Of a DNA stretch of 64,000 nt, positions 11,388 through 22,560 are shown in pieces. Both the position numbers and the translations under genes were made by a program. The stretch covers positions 151,545,010 to 151,609,009 of the forward strand of contig CM077167.1 of NCBI GenBank assembly GCA_039583875.1, in the 5' to 3' direction. The stretch's first letter is position 1. Each line of letters opens with the position of its first letter. Under the pieces are notes generated by a model that searched no databases, was not told where the DNA came from, and worked only from the letters and a program-made list of their open reading frames with translations. Source of the stretch: Platanthera guangdongensis (taxonomy: Eukaryota > Streptophyta > Magnoliopsida > Asparagales > Orchidaceae).

Positions 11388-11916
11388 CTGAAATGACTTG
11401 CGTCGAAGTTTGAGCCTCCGCTGAAGATATCACATTCAGCTTCTCTTTGCCTCTATCCATATACTGAGGCGGTGGCAATGCCTGAAGAGGAACTGGTCGG
11501 TGCACAGACTGGAGCTGCGGGCATCGGGCCTTGGTGTGACCTTTCTGTCTGCACTGATAGCACACCTTGTCCTTCAACCAGCAACGAGCAACATCGTGCC
11601 CCTCTTTCTTGCACAACGCACACACTACATTCTGCCTGCGAGCACCCTGTATAGCATGCATATACTCCTTCTGCGCCGCAGCCCTCTTGAAATATCTCTC
11701 AGCAGGATGGCCCGACCGGCCACAAAAACTACACACCTCCTTGCTCCTCTTCCCCGAAGGAGCACCGGGCACAAGGGGACTCTTCGCTTCAACAGCTTTC
11801 CTCTTCTCATTCCTCGCCTGCTGTCCTCTATTCTTCGCGTTTTCGAAGGCCTCTACCTTCAAAGCGGCCTCCACTGCCCCAGCATAACTCACCGCTCCAT
11901 GAGACACCGCTAGCTG
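11371..11916 (-). pseudogene. Gypsy-1 Gag C-terminal part with three zinc knuckles
   Basis: Nucleocapsid part of Gag. Three CCHC-type knuckles are visible: CSFCGRSGHPAERY (last Cys replaced by Tyr), CALCKKEGHDVARC and CYQCRQKGHTKARC (both complete CX2CX4HX4C). A Pro-rich linker and VISG precede the candidate intron. The segment follows an in-frame TAG (11917-11919). The knuckles bind and package genomic RNA; three hairpins with G-rich loops lie in the leader upstream. Confidence 0.88.
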
Positions 11917-12621
11917 CTATACATCGCTCTGCAGGCCACCGAGGAAACGCTTTGCTCTATCCTCCTCTGAGCTCACCAAACCAGGGGCAAAGCGACTGCG
12001 TTTTCTGAACTCAATCTCATACTCGCTGACTGAGAGCTGCCTCTGCTTCAGATGCAAGAAATCATTCATCAGCCTGTCTCGCTCCAATGATGGTAGAAAT
12101 TTCCGCATCAAGATCTCCTTGAAGGAAGCCCAAGTGCTTCCTCCTACCATTCCCTCCTTCTCCCTCATCCACCAGCTCTTCGCTAACCCCTTCAGCTGAT
12201 AGGCGGCCAGCATCACCTTCTGATCCTCAGACACTCCAGAGTAGTGAAACATTTCTTCAATGGTAATCAACCAGTCATCCAATATCATGAAGTCCGCCTT
12301 ACCATCGTAGGTAGGGGGTCGCAGTCGCTGGAACTGAGTGATGAAAGCCATCTCCGGAGGCACCACCACTGGAGGCACCAAAGGGGCTGGGGGTGCAGGA
12401 GGTGCGGGAACAGCTAAACCCGCAGCAGGGTCCTGCGCTCTCGGGGCTAGTCCTGCCACCACAGATAACAGGGACTGGATCTGAGACTGAACATCCACCA
12501 TCTGCCTCGATAGAGCCTCATTGCTCTGCCTCAGACTTTCCATAACTATATCGCTTTGAGTACCAGAAGACCCGCCCTCAGATTGGGGAGTTGATCTTGC
12601 CACTCTACGCTTAGGAGCCAT
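11917..12621 (-). pseudogene. Gypsy-1 Gag N-terminal (capsid) part
   Basis: Start chosen at the second in-frame ATG (12621, MAPKRRV) rather than 12642 because the family usually starts near a basic segment. Pro/Ala/Val-rich linker, then the retrotransposon Gag core (PPTYDGKADFMILDDWL... to KRFLGGLQ), including YQLKGLAKSWW and the LSVSEYEIEF block. It assembles the virus-like particle. The frame continues into the knuckle part after TAG 11917-11919. Confidence 0.88.
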
Positions 12622-12642
12622 CCTAAAAAGATCAACAAACAA

Positions 12643-13327
12643 TCATCAGAACCTAGTTCAACTACTATTACAAAACAACAGGTACAGACAAACCTACATA
12701 AGTACTTGCTTTCACTGCCAACTTGCTCTGGGGTTTTTTTTATATATGTAAATATATATTTATACAGGGGAAATAATGTCGTGCTTAACCTAATATGGTT
12801 CACCACCATCACACTAACTCTTGTGCCTAAATCGAGCATGCATGAATTTATAATCTTTTTGACTCAAAACCATGTGTGTACATATGTCATCCTGCAAGTC
12901 TTTAGCTTGGCACGTTGTGCTTATGCAATGTTATGTTATGCATGATTGTGCTATGCATTCTAAAAAAAGGTCCTAATGCTTGTTATGAGCGGCGTACACA
13001 TGAAAATGTTATGCATCCCATACTACATAACATTTTCATGCAACAAAAAAGAAAACGTGCTAGTCGCATTCATGTGGTATGTGGTAAGGTTATGCATCCC
13101 ATACTACATAACCCTCACATGTTGCCTCCTATGGTGGATCCATATACGAACACATATTATGCATCACATACTACATAATATTCCCCGTATACTTAATGTT
13201 ATGCTATGAGTGTAGTGTTCGTGCTTCAGCCAAGACGTGCTGATGACATATCGGTGTGTATGACATGATGCTAAACTTCTAATACCTAAAAAGGAAAGGT
13301 TGCCCTTACAAATTGTCAAGCAAGCTC
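12643..13327 (-). other. Gypsy-1 5' leader (untranslated region before gag)
   Basis: About 700 nt between primer site and gag with no credible ORF in element sense. It contains three regularly spaced hairpins (12999-13180) and a T/A-rich stretch near 12720-12770. This is where retroelements normally keep packaging and dimerisation signals. Confidence 0.75.
12999..13180 (-). other. Three hairpins with a shared 12-nt loop
   Basis: Plus-strand coordinates. H1 12999-13040: perfect 15-bp arms CATGAAAATGTTATG / CATAACATTTTCATG around CATCCCATACTA. H2 13088-13113: arms GGTTATG / CATAACC, same loop, with an outer CATGTG/CACATG pair at 13071-13076 and 13116-13121. H3 13155-13180: arms TATTATG / CATAATA, loop CATCACATACTA. 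In element sense the loop reads TAGTATGGGATG. Stems differ yet stay paired while the loop is nearly constant. Confidence 0.8.
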
Positions 13328-13339
13328 CCTCTGATACCA
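13328..13339 (-). promoter_or_regulatory. Primer binding site of gypsy-1
   Basis: TGGTATCAGAGG on the minus strand, two bases from the LTR end. Complementary to the 3' end of initiator Met tRNA, the usual primer for plant chromoviruses. Confidence 0.88.
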
Positions 13340-13341
13340 AC

Positions 13342-16300
13342 TGTCACAACCCGCATTTTCTCCGAAATTTAAGAAGTATCAAAGTAGAAGAAAACGCGCG
13401 TTGTGATGCCATGTCAGACAGGGGATAACTGTCGACGCTCAGGCAACCACCAGCTACTAAGACTGAGAAAGTTCAAAAGCTTTAATGATGTGAAAATCAA
13501 TTATATTTTTGAGGCCGTATCCCTCGGCTTCATGGATCAACTAGTCCACCCTTCAAATTTATACTTATACGTAGCGGAAAATACTTTATTCATTTTTTAA
13601 CACCCTACGAGAATGCTTAAGCGTCCCCAGGGGACGCCTAAGGCTATGCAATACCCTAGATTTGATTTATAAATTATAAATAGGAAATGCCCTTTTACGT
13701 GGTGCGAAAATAGTGATTAAGTTTTTTAGAAAGGAAAACATGTTGTCTATGTTTTTGATATAATAATTATTTTCTTTTATAGGTTTTAAAGTAACTAGCA
13801 ACCTAACATAAATCATCCCAGAAGCAAGTTTAATAAACTCCACAACAGGAAAAATCTAGCAGTATAAGCAAGGTACAAAGTATCTAAAAGAGAAACCACC
13901 AGTGGGCGCCAACAACTGACACGAACCCACTGGTGAGTAGGCATGTCTGTACTACAAGTATAAAGAAACTACCTCCCAGGAGTGAGGAAAAGAGACTCAG
14001 CAGCAGCTATAACACTAGCAAACTCCAGAAGAACCCTAGCCGCACAGTCGGCTATAATCCTGAACCTGAGGAATTCAAAGAAGAGAACACCTCAGCAAAG
14101 CAATATATATGTATATCAATAGGAAAATGAAACAATAGTGTAAGGGAAAAAAAAGTGAACCAGGTGGGGGCTAAAGTAAACAAACGAAGGAATAATACTC
14201 GCCATGAGTGAGCAAAAAGGGGTGCACCAAGTGCACGGGTGAGGTCAAGCCTCTCAAATCTCTGCAGGAAGGATTAGCAAAATAATAAATCCAGATATAA
14301 AGCTAGAGCAGAAAGAGTCACCTAGTACTGGAGATGGACAAGAATCAGAAATAAGGGCCTAGACTGGTGGCAACGGTCCAACAACGTCTAACAGGCCTAA
14401 ACATCTCAAGGTGCTGTGGTGGTGGCATCGGTCCAACTCAACCAAACAGCTCACATTGTCTTAATAAGATAAGAAGTAAAACAAGGGTGGCGGCGTCGGT
14501 CCTACCCACCTCAAATCACATCCTACTCCAGCACTGAGTGACTCGGGAAAACCCTTGCTAGTGGTTCCATGAGCCACCAAGAAGTCACACTGAACCCCCA
14601 ACACTCTAGGGCAACCCACCTAAGAGCCTGTTATACCAACCAACGGACTAACCGTCGTGTTGTCCAAGCGAGTAGTTTGACACATAAAAATGAAAGCAGA
14701 ACGATACTACAATTATGCAAGAAGTACGACATTCAATTAAACGTGTACCATTAGTTGGTCGCCATCACATAAGAAATCGGTTAGACAACGAAACAGGCAT
14801 AATTAATTTGATATAAAGACATAATTAATTCGTTACCCATCCACGCACGATTTATTTGGTACTAACATAAACGATTAACTTGAGGCTTCGAACTATACTC
14901 ACTTGGGCAAGATCCAAAGCTACGACAATTTATTGAAAAGAGGAAACTACAAGCTATGTACTCGATTTGGGCATTGATCAAGGCCAAACAAAAGGAACTC
15001 TAAGGCTAAACTCTTTCCGATCACAATTTAAGCAAACCAGGCATTTGAACGAGGACAGGTTAAAATTCTTAACGAAATCCGGGCATGATTCAAAGTCCAA
15101 AAAAAATGCAGCATTTAGACTAATACATCATATGGTATAAAATTCATTCCAACACTCCTAACCGTGAAACCGCAACATACAACAAGTGAGGATTAGCATC
15201 AAGGATTTCGTGTGAGCAAAAGCCAAGGAGGGAATCGGAAATCTAAAATCAAGCAACAAAAAAAATTCAAGAGCTTTATATAGAACTTATTTTGACAAGG
15301 GCGAAGGGCGCACTTGCCTTGGTTGCCTTTGAAGAACAAAAAAAAACGGCAAAGCTCCCTCTTCTCAACAGCTGGCCACAAGCAAAATTGGGGAAAAATC
15401 CTGGACAACCCAACCGGGAAGAACAACACCATCAAACCAAGAAAAAAACTGCAAACCTAATCTACCAATCGGGCAAAAGAGATGGTGAAATCCCAAATTA
15501 GTTACCTCGGAACGCAGACCTAGCCTAGAGGAGTCCGAATCCGGCCTCGAACTGGAGATCCGGCCTGAAAATGGCGGCGAACGAGCGGCCGAAGTGCTGC
15601 GGGGCACTTCCGCCTGGTTTCCTTCTTCCGCTCGGGTTCCAGGCAGCCGACGGTTTTTTTTGGGGGCGGGGGGAATTTCTAAACCTAATCGGTTTATATA
15701 TATATATATATATATATACTTATATATATACACACCAACACTCATATATATATATATATATATATATACCTATACATACACCCTAACACACATATATATA
15801 TATTTATACATACACACTAACACACATATATATATATATATATTTATACATACACACTAACACATATATATATATATATATTTATACATACACACTAACA
15901 CACATATATATATATATATATATTTATACATACACACTAACACATGATCGCAGGCACGCACACGCAAATTATAAAAACCTTGCATGTCTACAACACGCGC
16001 TATGCCCTAAATGCGCAAACATGCAAAATATGCTCGCACAAATGACGACTCGCTAACTAGCGACCGTCGAAAAGGCGCAAAAACTAACGCTCTCGGATTC
16101 CGAACAAATCCGCACCGTAGTTAAACACTCGGGCTACGAAAAAGATCGGAGAAGTCGGACACAACCTCCGACAACCACACACTTGGGCAAACCTCGCCCG
16201 AAGCCAAAGTACAGGGATTCCCTAAGATGCTCAGCCGGGCCTCCAAAACAGACACCGGCTAGCTGGGGAAACCATACAACAGGCTATAACCTCTAAGAAC

Positions 16301-16399
16301 ACCTAACGAGGTACTCTAACAACGACACGAGCCGGGAATGCGCCAACGTAATGCCAAACGAGAGTTTAAATAATTGCCGAAAAATTCGGGGGCGTTACA
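13342..16399 (-). repeat. Gypsy-1 5' LTR
   Basis: 3058-bp LTR carrying the element promoter; TATA box TATATAAAG at plus 15274-15282. About ten substitutions in the first 270 bp compared with the other LTR, mostly transitions, and fewer further in. The TA-rich array at 15690-15945 is longer than its partner. Confidence 0.92.
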
Positions 16400-17143
16400 C
16401 AGAGGCAACAGACAAGCATCCTAGACCAGAGAAATAACACAAGATACAGAAGAAGAAGAACACATATTCAAATCAAGAGTTTTCTTCATTCTTCACTCCA
16501 GGGTTCTTCTAGGACAACAAAACGTTATCAGTCAAGAAGTTCCTGGAGATCCTCTAGTCAACGCTAAAGATTGAAGACCTACTCACCCTGAAGCAAAGCT
16601 CAATCTTCTGAACAACTCTATAACTCAGAGGGAGCTTTGTTAAAATCAAAGATCCACTAAGTCTTCTCAGTTGTATTTGAGAATAAGAAGACACCATCTC
16701 TCTCCCATCCCCTCACTGTAAAAGGATTCTTTAACTCCCTTCAAAAGTTATTCCTTGGTTGCAAGTCACCTGATCAAAAGACTTGGGGTTGATTTTTGAG
16801 CACCTAATCAAAAGCTAATTGGTGGCAGTCACCTGATCAAAACATGTTAGTGGATTCCTACCAAGGTGGTAGAAGAGTGGATGTACCCAGGTTGGGGAAC
16901 CACTATAAAATTCTTGTGTTGTCTGGTTGTCATCTTTTTTTTGTTCTTGTTGTGCCTGTGCTAGTTTGGTTTGTTGTGCATGTTATAGTTGGTTTAATTT
17001 CTGCTGTGCCTGTGATAGTTAAATGTATCCTAGGACTGCTTTTTACGCACAGCCAAGTTCTGCTATCAAATAACTTCCCAGCTTTGTAATTTTTATTAAT
17101 CAGCAAAAAGAATAAAAAGTGTTAGAGACACTCTATTCACCCA

Positions 17144-17160
17144 CCCCCCCCCCCCCCCCC
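17144..17160. repeat. Poly-C run near the SIRE-A LTR end
   Basis: Seventeen C residues before TCTAGAGTACTTCAG. The same place in SIRE-D (about 55621-55626) has six. Homopolymer expansion or an assembly artefact. Confidence 0.8.
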
Positions 17161-17193
17161 TCTAGAGTACTTCAGGTCTAACTCTCACTTTCA

Positions 17194-17880
17194 GAAGATC
17201 ACCTGTACATGGTGGAGTTTGCATATAACAACAGCTATTAAGCGAGTATTAGAATGGCGCATTTTGAGGTATTGTATGTGAGGAAGTGTCGCACGTAATT
17301 GTCTTGGTTGGAGACGGGCGAGTCGAAGTTATTCAAGCGTCAGGCGGTGGAAGACGCCACTTCAATGATACGTACAGTTCAGGAACGGTTGAAGATCGCT
17401 CAGAACAGGCAGGAAAAATACTATAACGCCAAGCACAGGAACGTGGAGTTCGGTGTTGGCGACTGGATGTATTTGAAAATCAAGCTGTTCAAGGGTGACT
17501 GGCGGGTACGACGCTTGAAGAAGCCGAGTCCGATATACCTTAGACTGTTTGATATCCTGGAGCGGGTTGGCGATGCAGCTTATCAATTGAAGCTGTCTGT
17601 GGAGTTGAGTGGGCTACACGTTGTGTTCCACATATCGGTGTTGCGGAAGGCAGTGTAAGAGCCTTCGCGGGTCATTGCGATCGATCAAGTGACAGTTGAT
17701 TATGGGTTGACGGCAAAGGTCAAGCCAGTACGCATTGAAGACTTTGAAGTCAAATGACTCCGCAACAAGGAAATCCAAATGGTTAAAGTCCGTTGGGATA
17801 ACTGCGGATGAGAGGAGCTTTCATGTGAGCGAGAGCAGACTATGTTGGAGGAATACCCCGAGTTATTCCAATTAGGTAAC
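17194..17880 (+). pseudogene. Gypsy-2 pol tail: integrase end plus chromodomain
   Basis: Resumes at the SIRE-A insertion point in the middle of integrase. It has the conserved MVEFAYNNSY motif, the ERLKIAQNRQEKYY helix, GDWMYLK, then LHVVFHISVLRK. A degraded chromodomain follows (VKPVRIEDFEVK, VKVRWDN, truncated by stops near 17756 and 17809). Stops at about 17239 and 17297 also interrupt it. The same regions occur in gypsy-1 but the sequence differs, so this is another chromovirus family, on the plus strand. The 5' part must lie left of the window, beyond SIRE-A. Confidence 0.85.
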
Positions 17881-17925
17881 ATTTATATATTTGTGTACCT
17901 TAACATAATTTCGGGATGAAATTCT

Positions 17926-17940
17926 TTAAGGGGGGAGATT
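17926..17940 (+). promoter_or_regulatory. Polypurine tract of gypsy-2
   Basis: TTAAGGGGGGAGATT directly before the LTR start TGTAACGCCCCG at 17941. Confidence 0.85.
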
Positions 17941-19897
17941 TGTAACGCCCCGAAAATTGTATTCGAACCGGTCGTGTCCTAAGGAAGTTTTGGTGCCTTA
18001 ATAGGGGTACACGGCCTGGGACACGGGTATGTCCAAGGCCATGTCCTCCTCTGTGTTGGTCGGCTGTGTCTAGAAAACAACACGGCAGGAAACACGGTAG
18101 CAACACGGGTGTGTCAAGCGTGATATGGGCGTGTGCATACCCATATCACCACTCGTGTTCCCAAGGGATGTGACGGTTGGCGTGGCAGTTATCTGTGACA
18201 CACGCCTAGGTCATGGGCATGTCAGGTTGAGACACGGGTGTGTCTTGACCCGTGTCCTTTTCTGTGCTCGATGATCGTGCCTGGATCGGAGCACACGACC
18301 TGGGACAGGGCCGTGTGCAAGGCCGTGTTCCGCCCAAGATTTTGGAATTTTGGGCGGATCTGAGCCTTTCGTTTTCTTTAAATAAGATCTGACGGCCCAG
18401 GTGTGTTCCTGCTTTGTTAAGGCCGGTAATTGAGGATTAATTCCTCATTTTCTCTTAAGCTTTCTCTTTCTAAGGAGTTTGAGAGAGGATAGAGCAAGGA
18501 GGAAGGAAGAGGAGGATTCTGGCCGCCGGCAGAGCATCGGAGCACCGAATCGAGAACCGAGACCAGATTCGCGGAGGAAATTCCCTTGCGAAGCTTTCCA
18601 TCCGGATAGATTCCCATGGCGCAAAAGCGAACTACAAGGGTAACGATTCTCTACTTGAGCATGTGACACTCTCTTTCTTCTGTATAAGGAAACCCGCTCC
18701 CACGAGTGTGCGATGAGTGTGCAGTGTTCCTTGGGGTTGACATGAATAGTCCCCCTTGTGTTGCATATAGAGTCCGGAATCGAAGTGCAGACATAGGCAT
18801 TGTGTGTGAAGCCTACCCGGACATGTTGGTCTGGATCGGTGATGTTGCATATTGTATGGTTTACCGGAGAAGACTCTGTGTTTTGTGTTTTCGGGTATCT
18901 ACACGTAGATTGCAGCAGGGATCCTTGGGGATTAACTCCAAGGCGCTCTCGAAAAACTAAGCAGAATCATAGTTCTGCTAAATTGGTGGTCGGGGAGCCA
19001 GCCTTGAACATAACTGGGTTATGTGATGTTTGGAATGCTTTGGGATCTGATAGAATCTTGGCCCGTGCATGCGTCTTAATATGACTATGCGCAGCGAGCA
19101 ACGGGCAAGTGGAATCGGATCTGGGCTATGTAGTTCGGTGCGAGAGACCCAAAGAGGGACTGGCCGTTGGCATAGCCGGGAGTCATAGACAGTTGTTAGA
19201 AATACTAAAAAAATGCTCACGATGTTGCCATCCCGGGAATGGTGGTGAAGCCACAGAATTGACCGGATTCACACTTAATGTGCCCTGAGTGCACGGGATA
19301 TTTGTCCGTGTGAGCCTACACCTGTGGCGAAGTATGTTTGCGCTTTATTGTTTAGCTGGGCTAATGAAATGCAGGGAAGTAGCACCACCGTCCCGAGTAA
19401 GGGGCGGGGTCGTTATAATTTGGTCGGCTTTGGCTGACCGTTACTTTGTTTGCCACCGTTAAGTGGAATGTTGCTTGCAGGTACTGTGGAGCCAAGTACC
19501 AAATGGCGGGCTGAAGCCCATGTTATTAAGCTGGCCCTCGAAGGCCAAAGCAAATAGTTGTTTTTATTTTTTGTCATGTGTGGCCGGCCTGCGAGCCGAA
19601 GTATGTAAATCATTAATTTGATAAGTAAACTCTTGTAAGGCCATAAGGCCAAGTAGTTTTAGTGTTTTTTTTATTCCATTCCTATAGTAGTATGTGGGCA
19701 TTCATGATAGTTTTTATTCAATTATGGGTTCTTTCCAACTGTTTAAAAGCTTCCGTTAGAATGCTCTGTGTTAGGGCGAGTAGTAATAGTTGGATTTTTG
19801 ATATTCATATATAACCCTTCCGACTGTCTGTGGTATATGGCGTCGGATTCCAGCTGGACCTTCTATTATATACCATTCGACAGATGGGGGTGTTACA
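17941..19897 (+). repeat. Gypsy-2 3' LTR
   Basis: 1957-bp LTR, TGTAACGCCC...GTGTTACA. The first 400 bp are packed with short CpG words of the type GACACGGGTGTGTC, GGCCGTGT and ACACGGC. A TTTAAATA element near 18377 may act as TATA box. No gene; short ORFs here are chance. Confidence 0.85.
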
Positions 19898-20178
19898 GAA
19901 CTACTGCGTGGTTAGCAGACATAACCGCGCGGCCTGCAGGGCCAGAATGCGGAAGCAGTCCGCAGCCCCTTCAGAACTAACGGTTGTTGCGTGACCTGGG
20001 AGGTCAGACTGAGCAGACCACCCTAGTCGCACGGCCTCAGTGGATAAAGGTGTCTATCCACCAAACCCAAGGAAAAGGGGTTGACAGGTCGTGACCTCTA
20101 GGGGGATCCTGGAGCAGGCCACTACTTGCGAGCTAGTTACCTTCGGAGGGATCGCCGATTTTTGGGTTAAAATTTTTG
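19898..20178. other. Unassigned stretch between gypsy-2 and copia-B
   Basis: GC-rich sequence with GTCCGCAG and GGTCAGAC-type words but no ORF, no recognisable domain and no clear LTR end. It may be the pre-insertion flank of gypsy-2 or part of another LTR. The copia-B coding signal begins at about 20179. Confidence 0.4.
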
Positions 20179-20750
20179 CTATGAAAGGACTATGGCATTC
20201 GGTTTCAGAGATATCTCAATTCCCAAAAAGAATTTAGGACGTCCCACATCCTTGGTAACAAAATGCTGAAGTAGATGCTTCTTTGTCGTATCCACACTCA
20301 TTCTATCATCTCCTATAAAAAGAATGTCATCCACATAAACAGTAAGAATAATAAGACCAGTTGAGGTTTTGCGGATGAACAAAGAATGATCTGCAGTACT
20401 TCGAGCAAACCCAATAACAAAAATAACTTCATTGAACTTATCAAACCAAACCCTGAGACTTTGCTTAAGACCATAAATCGCTTTCCGAAGTTTACAGACC
20501 TGAGACTCCCCCTGAGCAACATACCTCGAAGGTTGCTCCATATAGATTGTTTCCTGCAAATCATCACAAATAAATGTATTCTTCACAACCAACTGAGACA
20601 TTTCACAGTCTCTGTTGACAGCCACAAAAAAGAGAACATGGATTATAGTAATCCTTGCAATAGGAGAGAAAGTTTCAAAGAAATCCACACCATAGGTTTA
20701 CGTTAATCCTTTGGCAACATGTCGCGCTTTGTAACGATCAATAGTACCAC
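20179..20750 (-). pseudogene. Copia-B reverse transcriptase (truncated)
   Basis: Ty1-copia RT in reverse orientation: DFFETFSPIARIT, the VKNTFICDDL block (normally VKNAFLHGDL), MEQPSRYVAQG, LRKAIYGLKQS, then the catalytic block LTVYVDDILFIGDD with both Asp kept. It ends at FFLGIEI, so the RT C-terminus and all of RNase H are missing. The break at about 20165-20180 coincides with the unassigned stretch. Only the 5' LTR of this element is visible. Confidence 0.85.
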
Positions 20751-20775
20751 CATGAAGAAATTTGATGACAAATAC

Positions 20776-21324
20776 CTAGCGACAGCCAACCACATTAGCT
20801 CCTGGAGGGGTTGGAACAAGAGTCCAAGTACCCCGCTTAGTGAGAGTTTTCATCTCTTCATCCATAGCAGCATTCCAAAGATGAATAATAAGAGCATTTT
20901 GATAGGAATCTGGAATAACATTTGCTGATAGAGCAAGAACGAAGCTTTTATACGAGGGAGATAGCTGCGCATAAGAAACCACATCCTTAAGACGATGTTG
21001 AGTGCATGATCGAACACCTTTCTGATGAGCAATCGGAAGATCAATGTTTGTCCGGTCTACAGTTTCAGTTCTATCCGAAGAAGAGACTACTGGCCCTGGA
21101 GCTATTGGCAGCACCTCAGTAGAAGAATCAGAGATAATAGGAGAATGAGGAAGATAAGGAGAAGAACAACGTCGAGGCTCTGGAAGAGATGCCGACATAA
21201 GAGGAAAAGAAGCAGAATCATTAGAAGAAGGAATAATAGAGGGAGGAGAAAAGAATGGAGCATCCTCAAAGAATGCGACATCCTCAAAAACATACTGCGT
21301 CCGGAGAACAGGATCATAACACAT
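20776..21324 (-). pseudogene. Copia-B integrase-RT linker
   Basis: Ser/Pro-rich linker typical of copia polyproteins. It begins with a YDP..R...V.EDV.F block (YDPVLRTQYVFEDVAFFED) and ends with the HLWNAAMDEEMKTLTKRGTWTLVP motif that opens RT. One frame is kept; a frame break separates it from the integrase part. Confidence 0.75.
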
Positions 21325-22100
21325 ATATTCTTTCTATATCGAACAATAACCCGGGAAGATGCACTTAACAAAATGAGGAGAGTGTTTGTCATAAGAACAA
21401 GAAGGAGTGTGGACAAATGATGTGCATCGAAAGACACGAGGAGGTATAAGAAACATAGTCGCATCAGGATAAAGGATAGAAAATGAAGTTTTGTCATTGA
21501 GAATCGAAGACGGGACTCAGTTAATGAGAAAATAAGAGATAATAACAACATGACCTCAATAAGACTGGGGAACATGCATATGAGTGAGAAGGATACGAGC
21601 CACATCCAGAAGATGGCGATTCTTATGTTCAGCAATGTCATTCTGTTGAGAAGTATAAGTACAAGTAGTCTGATGGGCAATGCCATGTTGCAAACAAAAT
21701 GATGTAAATTGATGACTAAGATATTCCTTAGCATTATTAGTACGAATTTAATATGGGTTTCAAATTGTGTACGAATATCATTATAAAATGCAGTAAAAAT
21801 AGATAATATTTCAGAGTGTTCGTGTAATAAGTACAACCATGTACACCGAGAGAAATCATCAATAAAAGTAATAAAATACAAACTACCCCTACCAACAGTC
21901 AGAAGGGGAGCAGGACCCCAAACATTCGAATGGACAAGGTCAAAAGGATGAGAAGAACTGCGTCTATACTTAGCAGGAAAGGTAGATCGGTGATGTTTGC
22001 CAAATTGACAAGCCTCACAATTAAGAGAATAATCCTCTCGAGGTAAATCTGCCAAAAGCTGATAAAGAATCAGTGGAGGAGGATGCCCATGGAGAAGATG
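21325..22100 (-). pseudogene. Copia-B integrase (frameshifted)
   Basis: Recognisable at its N-terminal side: CEACQFGKHHRSTFP, the Asp block HSNVWGPAP, and ITFIDDFSRCTWLYLL. After about 21780 the frame is shifted; the rest reads as integrase only in another frame. Inactive. Confidence 0.75.
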
Positions 22101-22560
22101 TCATTGAAGTAAAGAAGAGGATGAAAAAGTAGAAGCGGTATCAAGGTAGAACAAGCCACCACTTGCAGTCTCAGTAGCAATTTGCTCCTTGGAGTGAGGG
22201 ATCTGAAAAACATAAGTAGAAGCAGTAAAACCAGCTTTATAGTTCAATTGTTTGCAAAGAGCGGTGATAGAAAGAAGATCGCACGAAAACCTTGGGATAT
22301 AAAGAGCATCCTGAAGCTCAAGAGAATGAGTAACGTTCACTATTCCAGACCCACAAAATGGAGATGGAGAACCATCCGCAATAAGAATTGGAGGAAACCG
22401 GTTACTCTTATCAAGGGAATAAAAAAGACGAGAATTCCCCATCATATGATTAGTAGCACCAAAAATAATGAGCCATCTTCCTATATTAGCCAACTGAGCA
22501 GCAGCAGAAATAGCAAGAGAAGAAGAAGGAGATGGAGTGGTCATAGAAAATAATAGCAAA
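22101..22560 (-). pseudogene. Copia-B protease / pre-integrase region
   Basis: Contains IIFGATNHMMG where copia proteases have an Asp-Ser-Gly active site, so the catalytic Asp is lost. It continues with LYIPRFSCDLLSI and ends in the FYLDTAST pre-integrase segment. Almost all of gag is missing: only about 450 bp of A-rich, gene-less sequence separate this from the primer site. Confidence 0.75.

Larger units (their letters stand above)
4811..16399 (-). mobile_element. Gypsy-1: complete chromodomain Ty3-gypsy element
   Basis: Structurally complete LTR retrotransposon on the minus strand. The 5' LTR is 13342-16399 and the 3' LTR 4811-7823. The primer site is next to 13341, the polypurine tract next to 7824, and the 5-bp target duplication CAGAG is at 4806-4810 and 16400-16404. 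LTR ends are TGTAACGCC...TGTGACA. The internal order gag, protease, RT, RNase H, integrase, chromodomain marks a chromovirus; long LTRs and TGTAACGCC ends suggest the Tekay/Del group. Coding capacity is lost (five premature stops and a changed RT catalytic Asp), although the LTRs differ by only a few percent by eye. Confidence 0.93.
3709..17193 (+). mobile_element. 3' LTR of SIRE-A, split by gypsy-1
   Basis: The LTR begins TGTTGGATCC at 3709 and ends CTCACTTTCA at 17193. Gypsy-1 and one copy of its target duplication (4811-16404 at most) are inserted in it, so the LTR proper is about 1.89 kb: 3709-4810 plus 16405-17193. It matches the LTR at 53920-55659 and the minus-strand LTRs at 40766-42341 and 43280-44854. 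The insertion falls about 100 bp after the TATA-like box, in the transcribed part. The right flank is gypsy-2 pol, so SIRE-A had inserted into gypsy-2. Confidence 0.85.

Noticed and set aside
10026..11913. Plus-strand ORFs opposite gypsy-1 gag-pol
   Set aside because: Antisense shadows of a long conserved coding region.
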